Positions 26,985 through 35,977 of a stretch of 64,000 bases of DNA are shown piece by piece. Under the pieces are notes generated by a model that was given only the letters and a program-made list of their open reading frames with translations, had not been told where the DNA came from and did not search any database. The translations under genes and the position numbers were made by a program. The number at the start of each line of letters is the position of its first letter. Within the stretch, counting starts at the first letter, position 1. Source of the stretch: JAQWRV01 sp045564915 (GTDB taxonomy: Bacteria; Pseudomonadota; Alphaproteobacteria; Rhodospirillales; Rhodospirillaceae); contig JBJLGL010000013.1 of NCBI GenBank assembly GCA_045564915.1, positions 62,001 to 126,000 of the forward strand, given 5' to 3'.

Positions 26985-29648
26985 TTAGCTCGCTTGAATA
27001 CGACCTAAGGCGGCCTCCACTTGGCTTCGCGCCTCTTCAGCAGCTTTCATCTTTTCACGATTTTCGTCAACTACTTCTGCAGGCGCTTTGGTAATGAAAT
27101 TATTGTTCGATAGCTTCTTCTCAAAAACAGAAACTTCTTTATTTAACCTATCAATCTCTTTTGCGAGCCGAGCTCTCTCCTGCTCCAGATCAATGACACC
27201 GGACAAAGGTACCACTAATGTCACATTACCAGCGACAGCCTGAACACATCCTTTAAAGCTAATCTCTTCATCGGCTAGTGTGATTGAATCGAGCCTAGCA
27301 TTAGCCTCGATTAGAGAATGATGTGCATCAAGCATCTGCCTTATCGCATCGTTAGCGTCTTTGACTTTGACTTCAAGTTTTACTTTCGGGGCCACATTCA
27401 TTTCCGAACGCACAGAGCGTATGGCTGAGACAATATCAACGACCCAATCAATTTCTGACTCGGCCTCAGGCGCTGCTAATCCATCACAATTAGGCCATTC
27501 GCTTTTGATAAGACTGGAGCCCCGGCCGTCATAGACATGACGCCAAAGCTCTTCTGTTACAAAGGGCATTATTGGATGGGCAAAAGCTAAGACTTGATCC
27601 AAAGTCCAGGCAGCCGTAGCGCGGGTTTCTGCCTTTCCAGAGTCTTCGCTCCCGTTAAGAACTGGCTTGGCAAATTCAAGAAACCAATCACAGTAAGTAT
27701 GCCAGACAAAATGATATAGAGCTTCAGCAGCTTCATTGAATCTATAATTCTCAATAGAGGTACTAATGACATTACCCGCTTCCGCAGCTTTCGCAACAAC
27801 CCAACGATTTAAAGTTAAGGTTACATTTGTGGGATCAAATGTCGGGGAGACCCGGCATTCATTCATTTCGCAGAAGCGCGCCGCATTCCAGATCTTAGTG
27901 ATGAAGTTGCGGTAACCAGCAATGCGCTGCTCAGACAACTTAATGTCACGCCCCTGAGCCGCCATCGCTGCTAAGGTGAAACGAACAGCATCAGTTCCAT
28001 AGCGATCGCATAACTCCAAAGGGTCCATCACATTGCCCTTTGACTTGGACATCTTTTGGCCCTTCTCGTCGCGAACTAGAGCATGAATATAAACCTCTTT
28101 GAATGGGACATTACCGGTAAAGTGAAGTCCCATCATCATCATCCTCGCCACCCAGAAGAAGATAATATCAAAGCCAGTGACAAGAACATCACCAGGATAA
28201 TAGCGTTCTAATTCCGCCGTTTTATCAGGCCACCCTAGTGTTGAAAATGGCCACAACCCAGACGAGAACCAAGTATCGAGCACATCTGGATCACGTGTAA
28301 GTGTTGTGACCTTTCCGTAATGCGCGCTAGCGGCGTCTAGGGCCTCGGCCTCTGTTTCCTCAACAAAAACTCGGCCGTCCGGTCCGTACCAAGCAGGAAT
28401 CTGGTGCCCCCACCATAGCTGACGGGATATGCACCAAGGCTGAATGTTGCGCATCCACTCATAGAAAGTATTCTCCCATTGCTTAGGGACAAACTTAGTT
28501 TGCCCCGTTTCAACAGCCTCAATCGCAGGCTTAGCAAGAGTATGTGCATCAGCAAACCATTGATCCGTCAGCCAAGGTTCAAGCACAACACCTGAGCGAT
28601 CGCCATAAGGAACAACCATTAAGTTCTCTTCAATTCTTTCAAGTAATCCAGATTCTTTCATTGCTAATGTGATGAGCTTTCTCGCCTCAAAACGGTCTAC
28701 ACCTCTGTATGGTTTAGGTACATTCTCATTTAGCGCAGCATTTTCATCAAACACATTTATGCGCTCTAGGTCGTTACGTACCCCAACCGCAAAGTCGTTA
28801 AAATCATGAGCTGGTGTAATCTTAACAGCACCGGATCCTTTTTCTGGGTCAGCGTATTCGTCAGCAACGATCGGTATTCGGCGGTTTGCGATGGGCAGCA
28901 TACAATACTGTCCAATCAGATCAGTATAACGCTCATCCTCTGGGTGCACGGCTACGCCAGTGTCACCTAGCATGGTTTCCGGCCGCGTAGTCCCAACGGT
29001 AATGAAAGTATTCTCTTTTCCATCTACCGGATATTTAAAGTACCACATCTTGCCTGTGGTCTCGCGCTGTTCAACTTCTAGATCAGAGATCGCGGTATGG
29101 AGTTTAGGATCCCAGTTGACTAGACGCTTATCGCGATAAACTAACCCATCTTTATATAACTGGACGAATACTTTCCCCACCGCCTTTGATAAACCCTCAT
29201 CTAAGGTAAACCTTTCCCTCTCCCAGTCTGGAGATGCCCCAAGACGACGTAGCTGGCGGATAATCGTACCTCCCGATTCCGCTTTCCAGTCCCAAACCTT
29301 TCCTAAGAACTTTTCTCTTCCTAACTCACGGCGGTTCAAGCCCTGTTCTGCTAGCTGACGTTCAACTACCATCTGGGTAGCGATACCAGCATGATCAGTA
29401 CCTGGCTGCCACAAGCAATCCCGCTTTCTCATCCGGTAGTAGCGAACCAGAATATCCTGCAGTGTGAAGGTAAGTGCGTGCCCTATATGTAAGCTGCCAG
29501 TTACATTAGGTGGCGGCATCATAATCGTATATGGCAATTTACTTGAGTTAAGATCCGCTGCAAATGCACCGGCTCGCTCCCACTCGTTGTAGAGAGATTC
29601 TTCTACTTTGGTAGGTTCGTATTTTTTTTCTAATTTTTGCTTTAGCAT
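26985..29648 (-). CDS. valS: valyl-tRNA synthetase
   Basis: An 887-residue class I synthetase that charges tRNA-Val and edits misactivated threonine. It contains NVTGSLHIGHALTF (48-61, HIGH motif), KMSKSKGNVMDP (about 530), the editing-domain segment TTRPETMLGDTGVAVHPED, and a C-terminal coiled coil (about 815-885, Glu/Lys/Leu-rich). In many Alphaproteobacteria valS follows popZ and tolC directly; here about 6.3 kb of accessory genes separates it from popZ. Confidence 0.97.
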   Translation of the reverse strand: MLKQKLEKKYEPTKVEESLYNEWERAGAFAADLNSSKLPYTIMMPPPNVTGSLHIGHALTFTLQDILVRYYRMRKRDCLWQPGTDHAGIATQMVVERQLAEQGLNRRELGREKFLGKVWDWKAESGGTIIRQLRRLGASPDWERERFTLDEGLSKAVGKVFVQLYKDGLVYRDKRLVNWDPKLHTAISDLEVEQRETTGKMWYFKYPVDGKENTFITVGTTRPETMLGDTGVAVHPEDERYTDLIGQYCMLPIANRRIPIVADEYADPEKGSGAVKITPAHDFNDFAVGVRNDLERINVFDENAALNENVPKPYRGVDRFEARKLITLAMKESGLLERIEENLMVVPYGDRSGVVLEPWLTDQWFADAHTLAKPAIEAVETGQTKFVPKQWENTFYEWMRNIQPWCISRQLWWGHQIPAWYGPDGRVFVEETEAEALDAASAHYGKVTTLTRDPDVLDTWFSSGLWPFSTLGWPDKTAELERYYPGDVLVTGFDIIFFWVARMMMMGLHFTGNVPFKEVYIHALVRDEKGQKMSKSKGNVMDPLELCDRYGTDAVRFTLAAMAAQGRDIKLSEQRIAGYRNFITKIWNAARFCEMNECRVSPTFDPTNVTLTLNRWVVAKAAEAGNVISTSIENYRFNEAAEALYHFVWHTYCDWFLEFAKPVLNGSEDSGKAETRATAAWTLDQVLAFAHPIMPFVTEELWRHVYDGRGSSLIKSEWPNCDGLAAPEAESEIDWVVDIVSAIRSVRSEMNVAPKVKLEVKVKDANDAIRQMLDAHHSLIEANARLDSITLADEEISFKGCVQAVAGNVTLVVPLSGVIDLEQERARLAKEIDRLNKEVSVFEKKLSNNNFITKAPAEVVDENREKMKAAEEARSQVEAALGRIQAS

Positions 29649-30180
29649 TGGGCTCGACTTTATAAAACGCCTATTTTAGATCGGTTTAGTGTTGCAAACG
29701 GTTAAGCACAACGGGTTCTAAGAGATTCACAAGGATAAAGTAAGATTTGTCATTAGAAGTAATCTCTACATTACCTTTCGGCGCCTATATCTGCACTTTT
29801 GCAACACGCATTATCAGAGTACCAGTGATCTCAATCAAAGGCGACACTGGGCTGACTTTATACAATCTAACCCGCTTACGAATATTTTATTTAGTTAGAT
29901 TTGGGCCATAGCCACAGAGATAAAAAAGCTTCTTCCTTGGCCAGAACCATGAAATTGCTGATAGAAGTGTACCAATCTAAGAATCCAATAATTGTCGCCA
30001 CACCCCTATTCGCTGCTCAGAATTACAGGCATTATTCTATAATACATAATGATATAATTGAAAAATCATGATTATGATAAAATAAGAGAAACCTAGCTAA
30101 CTTTATTATTTGTAATTGAAGTGGCCACCTAGACACTGCAGAATCTGATTAACAATTTTTAGTCTATTTACGAGGTCAAC
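29649..30180. other. 532-base intergenic region without recognisable gene
   Basis: I see no open frame, tRNA or clear terminator. It lies between the divergent valS and NmrA-like genes, so both promoters should be here. The part from about 30030 to 30115 is strongly AT-rich. A possible ribosome site (CGAGG, about 6 bases upstream) precedes ATG 30181. Confidence 0.5.
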
Positions 30181-30912
30181 ATGTTCCGAATCCTGTGTTT
30201 AACACTTACCCTAACCCTAATAGCAAATACTGAAGGTACCGTAGCCAATGCAAGCGTTTTAGTATTTGGTGGTACAGGCCAATTAGGTTCTGAGATCGTT
30301 CAGGATTTATTAGAGGATGGGACGGTAGTCACTGTGTTCGTCCGTCCGACTTCAAAGAAGCAACGTCTGGAAGGGCTGGACGTTGCATATGTCACAGGAG
30401 ACGTTCTTAATGAGGACGACGTAGAAACCGCCCTCAAGTCCGGGCCATACAGTGTTGTCATTGATGCCCTAGCTAGAGATTCTGGCGTAGATCCGACTTT
30501 CTACGTGGATAGTATGAAATATATTTCAAAATGGGCAGTAGCGACGAAGGTAAAGCAAGTGATTTTGCATGGCTCCGTGGGCGCTGGTCTAAGCCGCCCA
30601 GTTTATCCTGAGGAACGCTGGGGTGACATGGCAGGAACTATAACCGCTAAAGATCATGGCGAACGGCACCTTATAGAAAGCGGCGCACCGTACACCATTA
30701 TTCGTAATCTTGTCCTACTCCCGCACGAAGTCAAAGAATCTGGGGCTGCAGAGTTAACGACAGATCAATCTGCCCGCGGCGTTGTGACACGCGATGGCGT
30801 AGCACGCCTTACCCTAGAATGCATGGATAATTCCGATTGCATCAACGAAATTTTCCATGCGATTGATCCTGATGTAAAACGCCCAGGACGCTGGGGTGAA
30901 GGCATAGATTAA
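30181..30912 (+). CDS. NmrA-like NAD(P)-binding protein with apparent signal peptide
   Basis: A 243-residue Rossmann-fold protein of the NmrA/atypical short-chain dehydrogenase group. The nucleotide-binding loop is GGTGQLG (30-36). It is preceded by a 24-residue segment with a hydrophobic core (LCLTLTLTLIA) ending in VANA, which looks like a Sec signal peptide cut exactly where the first Rossmann strand begins. An exported Rossmann protein is unusual. It stands alone on the plus strand within the accessory block between valS and popZ. Substrate and partner are unknown. Confidence 0.78.
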   Translation: MFRILCLTLTLTLIANTEGTVANASVLVFGGTGQLGSEIVQDLLEDGTVVTVFVRPTSKKQRLEGLDVAYVTGDVLNEDDVETALKSGPYSVVIDALARDSGVDPTFYVDSMKYISKWAVATKVKQVILHGSVGAGLSRPVYPEERWGDMAGTITAKDHGERHLIESGAPYTIIRNLVLLPHEVKESGAAELTTDQSARGVVTRDGVARLTLECMDNSDCINEIFHAIDPDVKRPGRWGEGID

Positions 30913-31056
30913 CTATCTTGTATCGGCCATGCGCTGAAGAGCTGCTGTCTGGCACTATCAAAAGTGCTTACCTAAAGCCTTTTGGACAAGTTTTGCTAAT
31001 CACTAAAGCCTAGATGAGGAATGGGGTGTTATGCAGTAAATAAAACCCATGCACGC

Positions 31057-32307
31057 CTAGAAAAGATCATCAGAGATAGACTCCATTGCGTTTATTTCAT
31101 GGTTCTCAGTTGCTAAGCCCAGAGCCCATGCGCCAAATGGTGCAGCATTAAAATCCCAATTCTGACTAATGTGTGCCACCATGCCCATTAAGTTCATATA
31201 ATAATGTTGAACTGGATTGTCTGTACTTAAGCCACTCGCACCCATCTGTTTGATTAAACGTTCAACAGCCGAGAGACACAGTCTTCCCACGAAGGCTCCA
31301 TCAGCCCGCATCTTAACCCATTCATCTTTGCTAAGAGAGCGATGCGCAGCTCCCGCCGTATCGAGAAGATCCATAATCCGGTCGAAAATTCCTTGGGCAG
31401 CCCGAACTTCCGCTGCAGATTCAGCCAAACGTATTTGTACCGGTATTTGGTCTCTCACCGCCTCGTCTCGCATATTACCAAAGCGCTGCCGCGTAATACG
31501 CGCATAAGCCCTTACGGCTCCCTTTGCCGTGCCAAGGATAGGCCCTAGAGTGACACTTCCAAAATATTGAGAGAACATCACATGATTTATATACCCAGCA
31601 TATTCTTTGCTACCTTCAGTAGCCCCACCACGCATCTCATTTCGCCACACTGTACGATGCTTTGGCACAAAAACGTCTGAAGTTACAACATCGTGTGAAC
31701 CGGTTCCACGAAGGCCAGTTGTGTGCCATGTGTCCACAATCTCAAATTCGCCTCTTGGAACCGCCAATTCCAACAAATTGTGTTCTCTCTTGGCCTCCTC
31801 ATCGTCAGGCATAGCACCAAGGATAACCCAATCAGCATGGTCAATACCGCTCGCAAAGCGCCAACGACCACTGAGGTGATAACCACTCTCTACTTTCACT
31901 AGTTGACTACCAAGGCCCCCTGCCACCGCAGTTGCAATTAGGACATCTGCCTTATCATTCCATATATCGGCCTGCCCTTGCGCCGGTAAGCGGGCTGCTA
32001 TCCAAGCGTGCAAGCCAACAACGCATTGAATCCATGCAGTTGATCCGCAACCTTGCGCAAGAATTTCTCCGATACGCAGATGCGTGCTCCAATCACCTTC
32101 AAAGCCCCCAAATTTTCGAGGCTGGAATACCTTCAACAAACCAAGACGATGCAGGTCAGCCATAGTCTCTTGGGAGAGCCTACGATCGACTTCCGTTTTT
32201 GGAACACGGTCAGGTAAATCCTCAACTAGCACACGCGCTCGTGCTAGGAGGTCTTTCTCACTTATCTTCTCATCGGTCTTTGTAGATGATGATTGATACT
32301 CGGACAT
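31057..32307 (-). CDS. acyl-CoA-dehydrogenase-fold flavin monooxygenase, HsaA-like
   Basis: The 416-residue protein has the acyl-CoA dehydrogenase fold, but its wording (LGLLKVFQPRKFGGFEGDW, GCGSTAWIQCVVGLHAW, SGRWRFASGIDHADWVILGA) is that of the flavin-dependent monooxygenase branch containing HsaA and the oxygenase part of p-hydroxyphenylacetate hydroxylase. These enzymes use reduced flavin delivered by a separate reductase to hydroxylate aromatic or related compounds. No reductase gene is adjacent. It lies about 180 bases downstream of the TonB receptor on the same strand, past a terminator, so joint function is plausible: uptake then oxidation. Confidence 0.82.
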   Translation of the reverse strand: MSEYQSSSTKTDEKISEKDLLARARVLVEDLPDRVPKTEVDRRLSQETMADLHRLGLLKVFQPRKFGGFEGDWSTHLRIGEILAQGCGSTAWIQCVVGLHAWIAARLPAQGQADIWNDKADVLIATAVAGGLGSQLVKVESGYHLSGRWRFASGIDHADWVILGAMPDDEEAKREHNLLELAVPRGEFEIVDTWHTTGLRGTGSHDVVTSDVFVPKHRTVWRNEMRGGATEGSKEYAGYINHVMFSQYFGSVTLGPILGTAKGAVRAYARITRQRFGNMRDEAVRDQIPVQIRLAESAAEVRAAQGIFDRIMDLLDTAGAAHRSLSKDEWVKMRADGAFVGRLCLSAVERLIKQMGASGLSTDNPVQHYYMNLMGMVAHISQNWDFNAAPFGAWALGLATENHEINAMESISDDLF

Positions 32308-32423
32308 AAGCGCCTCACAAGGAACAGCAGCAACGTTATTATCCAGAATTAATCGTGTACGATCAATCAGGGGGCGCGCAACGTCGCCCTAGCTCTCAAT
32401 TGAAGTGAGAGCGATTTCTTTAG

Positions 32424-32461
32424 ATTAGCAAAAAAGAAGGCCGGTCAAAAGACCGGCCTTC
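32424..32461 (-). terminator. Rho-independent terminator of third TonB receptor gene
   Basis: A perfect 11-bp stem (32436-32446 with 32451-32461, arm GAAGGCCGGTC) with a 4-base loop is followed on the minus strand by TTTTTTGC. It starts 24 bases past the receptor stop at 32486. Confidence 0.9.
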
Positions 32462-32485
32462 CTAGCAGTATTTGTTAAGAGTGCT

Positions 32486-34906
32486 CTAGAATTCTGCAGT
32501 AAGACGCACACCAATCTCCCGCCGCGATGGCGGCTCACTATATGCTTTCCGGTCTAAGGAAATGAAACCGGTGGTTCCACCACTTAGCGTAAGCGTAGAG
32601 TTGTTGGTTAGGTTCTTGCCGAAGAGTTCCATCCGCGCGCCTTCGTAGAGATCAAAGCCTAGGCGAGCGTTCAGACCAAACCTATCCGGTGCATGAAGGT
32701 AACGGGAGTAGTCAGCCCATGACCTGCTCTCATATGCGATGTCTGCACGAATATACCATTGGCGATCCCCTACAACTCCAGAGATTGTCGGAGTTAGAGT
32801 TCCTGTGAACGCTGGGATATTACGAGGCTTATTACCATCAGCAACGACTGAAAGGGAACCTGAGCCTAAGACCCGTTGCTCACTCGAGCCGCGTGACGAG
32901 AATGAACTCAGCACTGCGTCGGTATAGCCGATATTACCAGCAAGACTGAACACATCGTTCGGCGCCCAAGTGAAATCAAGATCAAAACCCTTGTACTTGG
33001 AGTCACCCGGACCGCGGTAAGAAGTAGTTCCACCAGTCGGCAACACAATGACGGATGCAAATGGCTGGTTTTTCCAGTCAATATGGAACAATGCCAAGGT
33101 CCAGTTAAGAGTTTCAGTCTGTTGCTTCCAACCAAGCTCAAATTGAGTGTTCTTTTGTGTGCCCGTGTAAATGCCGAGTGCATCTACTTGGTCTGGCGGA
33201 ATAACAGACGGTGCAACCGCACTAATAGAGCCGGCTTGGGTTGCAACACCCAACAGAGAACTAGCCGAGTAGCTACCGTACAGGGTAGCACCATCAATTG
33301 GTGTGTAGCTCAGAATTGCGCGAGGTATAAAGTCATCGTACTCGTTGACTGAGTTACATGCTGTCGTGACTGGGCAGTTTGTATCACCACTACCCGTCCA
33401 ACCTTGAAACAGTCTACCCTGAATAATGGTTTCAGACTCTTCATCTGTATACCGAAGTTCGAGAGAGGCCGTCAGATCATCAGTCACGTCATAATCCACG
33501 GAACCAAAGATACCCAACGTTGTGTTGTCTTGGAAATCAATGGAACTCGTAGTAACACGGTACCTTTGCGTGTAGTCACTAACGCCTACCATATACCGGA
33601 GCTTTTGATCCTGCGGGGAAGCAATTCGCGCTTCGTAATAAGTATCACGAAGAGCAATATCTGCACCGACAATGATAGTTGTACCAAGAGCACCACCGAA
33701 TGGCGGTGATCCGAAGAAGAAGTCACGACGGTCATTAGTACCAGTATTAGAGCGTGATACCTGGACTGTTGCAACGTGATCACCAAGATCATATTCGCCC
33801 TTAAACTGCAGACGATAACTTTGACCTAAGCCTTGATATTCTCCCACAGTTGGCTTGCGGAGAATGCCATACCTATCCATGAGAGGGTAAAGTTGGCCTT
33901 GAGCATCTAGACGCGCCTGCCCACCAAAAGTATTAGCTCCCGTAGGATGTGTAGTGAATGGTGCAACCCAGTTCTTACCATTAGGGAAATCACCACAGAA
34001 ATTCCAACCACCAAAATTAGCGATAGGAGTTACAAGTGGATTTCTCTCCCCTGTCACTGGATTGAGGGTCTGACCATTGAAGACCTTGCCACACGCGCCA
34101 GGAGGAACACCATCTGGCCCATTCGCGTTAACGGAACCCGATGTGCCGTTGTCAGTGGCTCGAGTGTAGTAGCCAGTGAATTCGAGACGGAGATCTTCTG
34201 ACGGATCCATCGTGAACGTACCTTGTACCGATGTATCCTTGAAGACGGCATAAGCTTCATCATCCGCCTGAGTTCTATAGTCACCGCCATCGCGGGAGTA
34301 CCCAACCCAAACACGGACACCAGCTTTTTCTCCGAGAGGACCACCAATCGCACCCTCTATCTTATATTCATCACTTTGTGAGGGAGACCACTCCAGATCA
34401 ATATCCCCTTCCCACTCATCGGTAGGCTTCTTGGGAATAAGGTTTACCGCACCGGAGAACGTGTTACGGCCGAAGAAAGCAGTCTGCGGACCCTTAATAA
34501 CCTCCACACGTTCCAAATCACCAAAGGGGAGAAATGCACCGCCGCCGCCAATGTAGGATCCATCCCAGAACAAAGCGCCAATCTGAGTGGACGGCGTAAT
34601 GATCTGCTGGTTCATGCCACGGAAACGTATCGAGGGATTATTACGTCCACCCGTCGCCGTAGACCCTTGGAAATCAAGACCAGCAACTTGGGTTGACAAA
34701 TCCTCAGCGTTATAAATCCCCGCCCGGTCAATTTGGTCCTGCGACAAGGCAGTAACCGATACAGGAATCTCAAAAATATTTTCGTCACGCTTACGAGCGG
34801 TAACTACAATTTCCTCCAAGGCTATGTTCTGAGCTAGTGCCCCATGCCCTGCTGGTAAAGCCACCGACGCCATAAGTGACGCTGCGATCCAGTTCCGTGT
34901 TTTCAT
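32486..34906 (-). CDS. TonB-dependent outer-membrane receptor
   Basis: An 806-residue receptor: signal peptide ending near ALAQN, TonB-box-like LEEIVVTARKR, plug with FRGMNQQ and VEVIKGPQTAFFGRNTFSGAVN, barrel, terminal Phe. It belongs to the same broad group as the tandem pair at 14.7-20 kb but is clearly diverged. ATG 34906 was chosen because GGGGAGA lies 5 bases upstream; an in-frame ATG at 34918 lacks this. It diverges from an IclR regulator, and an inverted repeat (34931-34948) lies just upstream of the start, so IclR control is likely. Substrate unknown. Confidence 0.94.
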   Translation of the reverse strand: MKTRNWIAASLMASVALPAGHGALAQNIALEEIVVTARKRDENIFEIPVSVTALSQDQIDRAGIYNAEDLSTQVAGLDFQGSTATGGRNNPSIRFRGMNQQIITPSTQIGALFWDGSYIGGGGAFLPFGDLERVEVIKGPQTAFFGRNTFSGAVNLIPKKPTDEWEGDIDLEWSPSQSDEYKIEGAIGGPLGEKAGVRVWVGYSRDGGDYRTQADDEAYAVFKDTSVQGTFTMDPSEDLRLEFTGYYTRATDNGTSGSVNANGPDGVPPGACGKVFNGQTLNPVTGERNPLVTPIANFGGWNFCGDFPNGKNWVAPFTTHPTGANTFGGQARLDAQGQLYPLMDRYGILRKPTVGEYQGLGQSYRLQFKGEYDLGDHVATVQVSRSNTGTNDRRDFFFGSPPFGGALGTTIIVGADIALRDTYYEARIASPQDQKLRYMVGVSDYTQRYRVTTSSIDFQDNTTLGIFGSVDYDVTDDLTASLELRYTDEESETIIQGRLFQGWTGSGDTNCPVTTACNSVNEYDDFIPRAILSYTPIDGATLYGSYSASSLLGVATQAGSISAVAPSVIPPDQVDALGIYTGTQKNTQFELGWKQQTETLNWTLALFHIDWKNQPFASVIVLPTGGTTSYRGPGDSKYKGFDLDFTWAPNDVFSLAGNIGYTDAVLSSFSSRGSSEQRVLGSGSLSVVADGNKPRNIPAFTGTLTPTISGVVGDRQWYIRADIAYESRSWADYSRYLHAPDRFGLNARLGFDLYEGARMELFGKNLTNNSTLTLSGGTTGFISLDRKAYSEPPSRREIGVRLTAEF

Positions 34907-34930
34907 AATTCTCCCCATAAACAGTCTGAT

Positions 34931-34948
34931 TGCTCAATGCTCAGAGCA
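34931..34948. promoter_or_regulatory. inverted repeat TGCTC-N8-GAGCA, possible IclR operator 1
   Basis: The dyad can be extended to ATTGCTC/GAGCAAT (34929-34950). It lies 23-44 bases upstream of the TonB receptor start. The same half-sites occur at 35058-35074 in the same divergent interval, which supports a shared DNA-binding protein, most simply the IclR-type regulator encoded next door. Confidence 0.55.
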
Positions 34949-35057
34949 ATAACCACACCCTGTATCTGGCCTGAGACGTATTGTTACAAGCCAAATATCG
35001 GACCTAGACCCCAAAATATTGCGACCGATGCAGGAATGCACCACTCCAAACTCATAA

Positions 35058-35074
35058 TGCTCACTCAGTGAGCA
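35058..35074. promoter_or_regulatory. inverted repeat TGCTC-N7-GAGCA, possible IclR operator 2
   Basis: A perfect 7-bp dyad, TGCTCAC and GTGAGCA, around a 3-base centre. It lies about 105 bases upstream of the IclR gene and 152 bases upstream of the TonB receptor start. The half-sites match those at 34931-34948. Confidence 0.55.
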
Positions 35075-35178
35075 AATAATCCCGATTCTACCCTCCAGGG
35101 TGAAAAAGGATTTTTTAGGTCTCACGCCTTGCCTAGACCCATCTTTCCAGGCTTAGCCAAATCAAATATAGCTATCTA

Positions 35179-35949
35179 ATGACTAGCCCGAAAAGAATAA
35201 GGTCACTAGAGCGTGGACTAAAAGTTGTGCAGGCTCTCAGCCAGTCGGTTGCTTTGACTGTATCCCAAGCCGCTAGATACACGGGACTCCCACGCCAAAC
35301 CGTCTCTAGAATTCTCTTCTCGCTGGAAGACCTAGGCTACGTGGAACGTTTGACGTCTGGCAAACGATACTCACTTAGTGAAAAGGTACTGCCTATTGGA
35401 GATAGCGTTCGTAAACGGAGTTGGATAACAAGGATCGCAAAACCAGAAATGGATTCCCTATGTCGCAGAGTCCTGTGGCCGGTATCATTAGTCATACCCA
35501 GGAACTTGGAACTTGAAGTGGTTTACGATACGGAATCTATAAGCCCATTAGTAATGCACCCTATTCCGGCTGGTCTGCATATCCCAATGATCACCTCTAT
35601 TTCTGGAAGGGTATTCCTAGCTTATTGCGAAGAGAATGTGCGTAATACGGTTTTGAATGCAGTTTTAAAGGCGCAACCAAGAGCACTCGATGAGGTTGAT
35701 ATAAGCCTACCCCTTTTGCAAGAGCAGTTAGAAGGTATAAAGGCTAAAGGCTTTTATTGCGACAGAATGCCGCATAAGGGGCACTCAAATTTAGCGGCAC
35801 CAATCTTTCATAACGGCAACATCAAGGCTGTGCTTGACATCAGATTTCCACAAAATGTGCTGCCTATTTCTGAAGCAGCGTCAGACTTTGCTATACCCGT
35901 TATCGGCTGCGCACAGGATATAACTAACAGTCTCAATATTATTCAATAG
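35179..35949 (+). CDS. IclR-family transcriptional regulator
   Basis: A 256-residue regulator with an N-terminal winged helix-turn-helix (about 6-60; RSLERGLKVVQALSQS, then TVSQAARYTGLPRQTVSRIL) and a C-terminal effector-binding domain (about 75-250). IclR proteins usually control neighbouring catabolic or transport genes in response to small organic acids or aromatics. It is divergent from the TonB receptor gene, with two matching inverted repeats in between. Effector unknown. It converges on popZ with a 28-base gap. Confidence 0.92.
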   Translation: MTSPKRIRSLERGLKVVQALSQSVALTVSQAARYTGLPRQTVSRILFSLEDLGYVERLTSGKRYSLSEKVLPIGDSVRKRSWITRIAKPEMDSLCRRVLWPVSLVIPRNLELEVVYDTESISPLVMHPIPAGLHIPMITSISGRVFLAYCEENVRNTVLNAVLKAQPRALDEVDISLPLLQEQLEGIKAKGFYCDRMPHKGHSNLAAPIFHNGNIKAVLDIRFPQNVLPISEAASDFAIPVIGCAQDITNSLNIIQ

Positions 35950-35977
35950 CCTGCTATCTCAACAACATTTACGGCCG

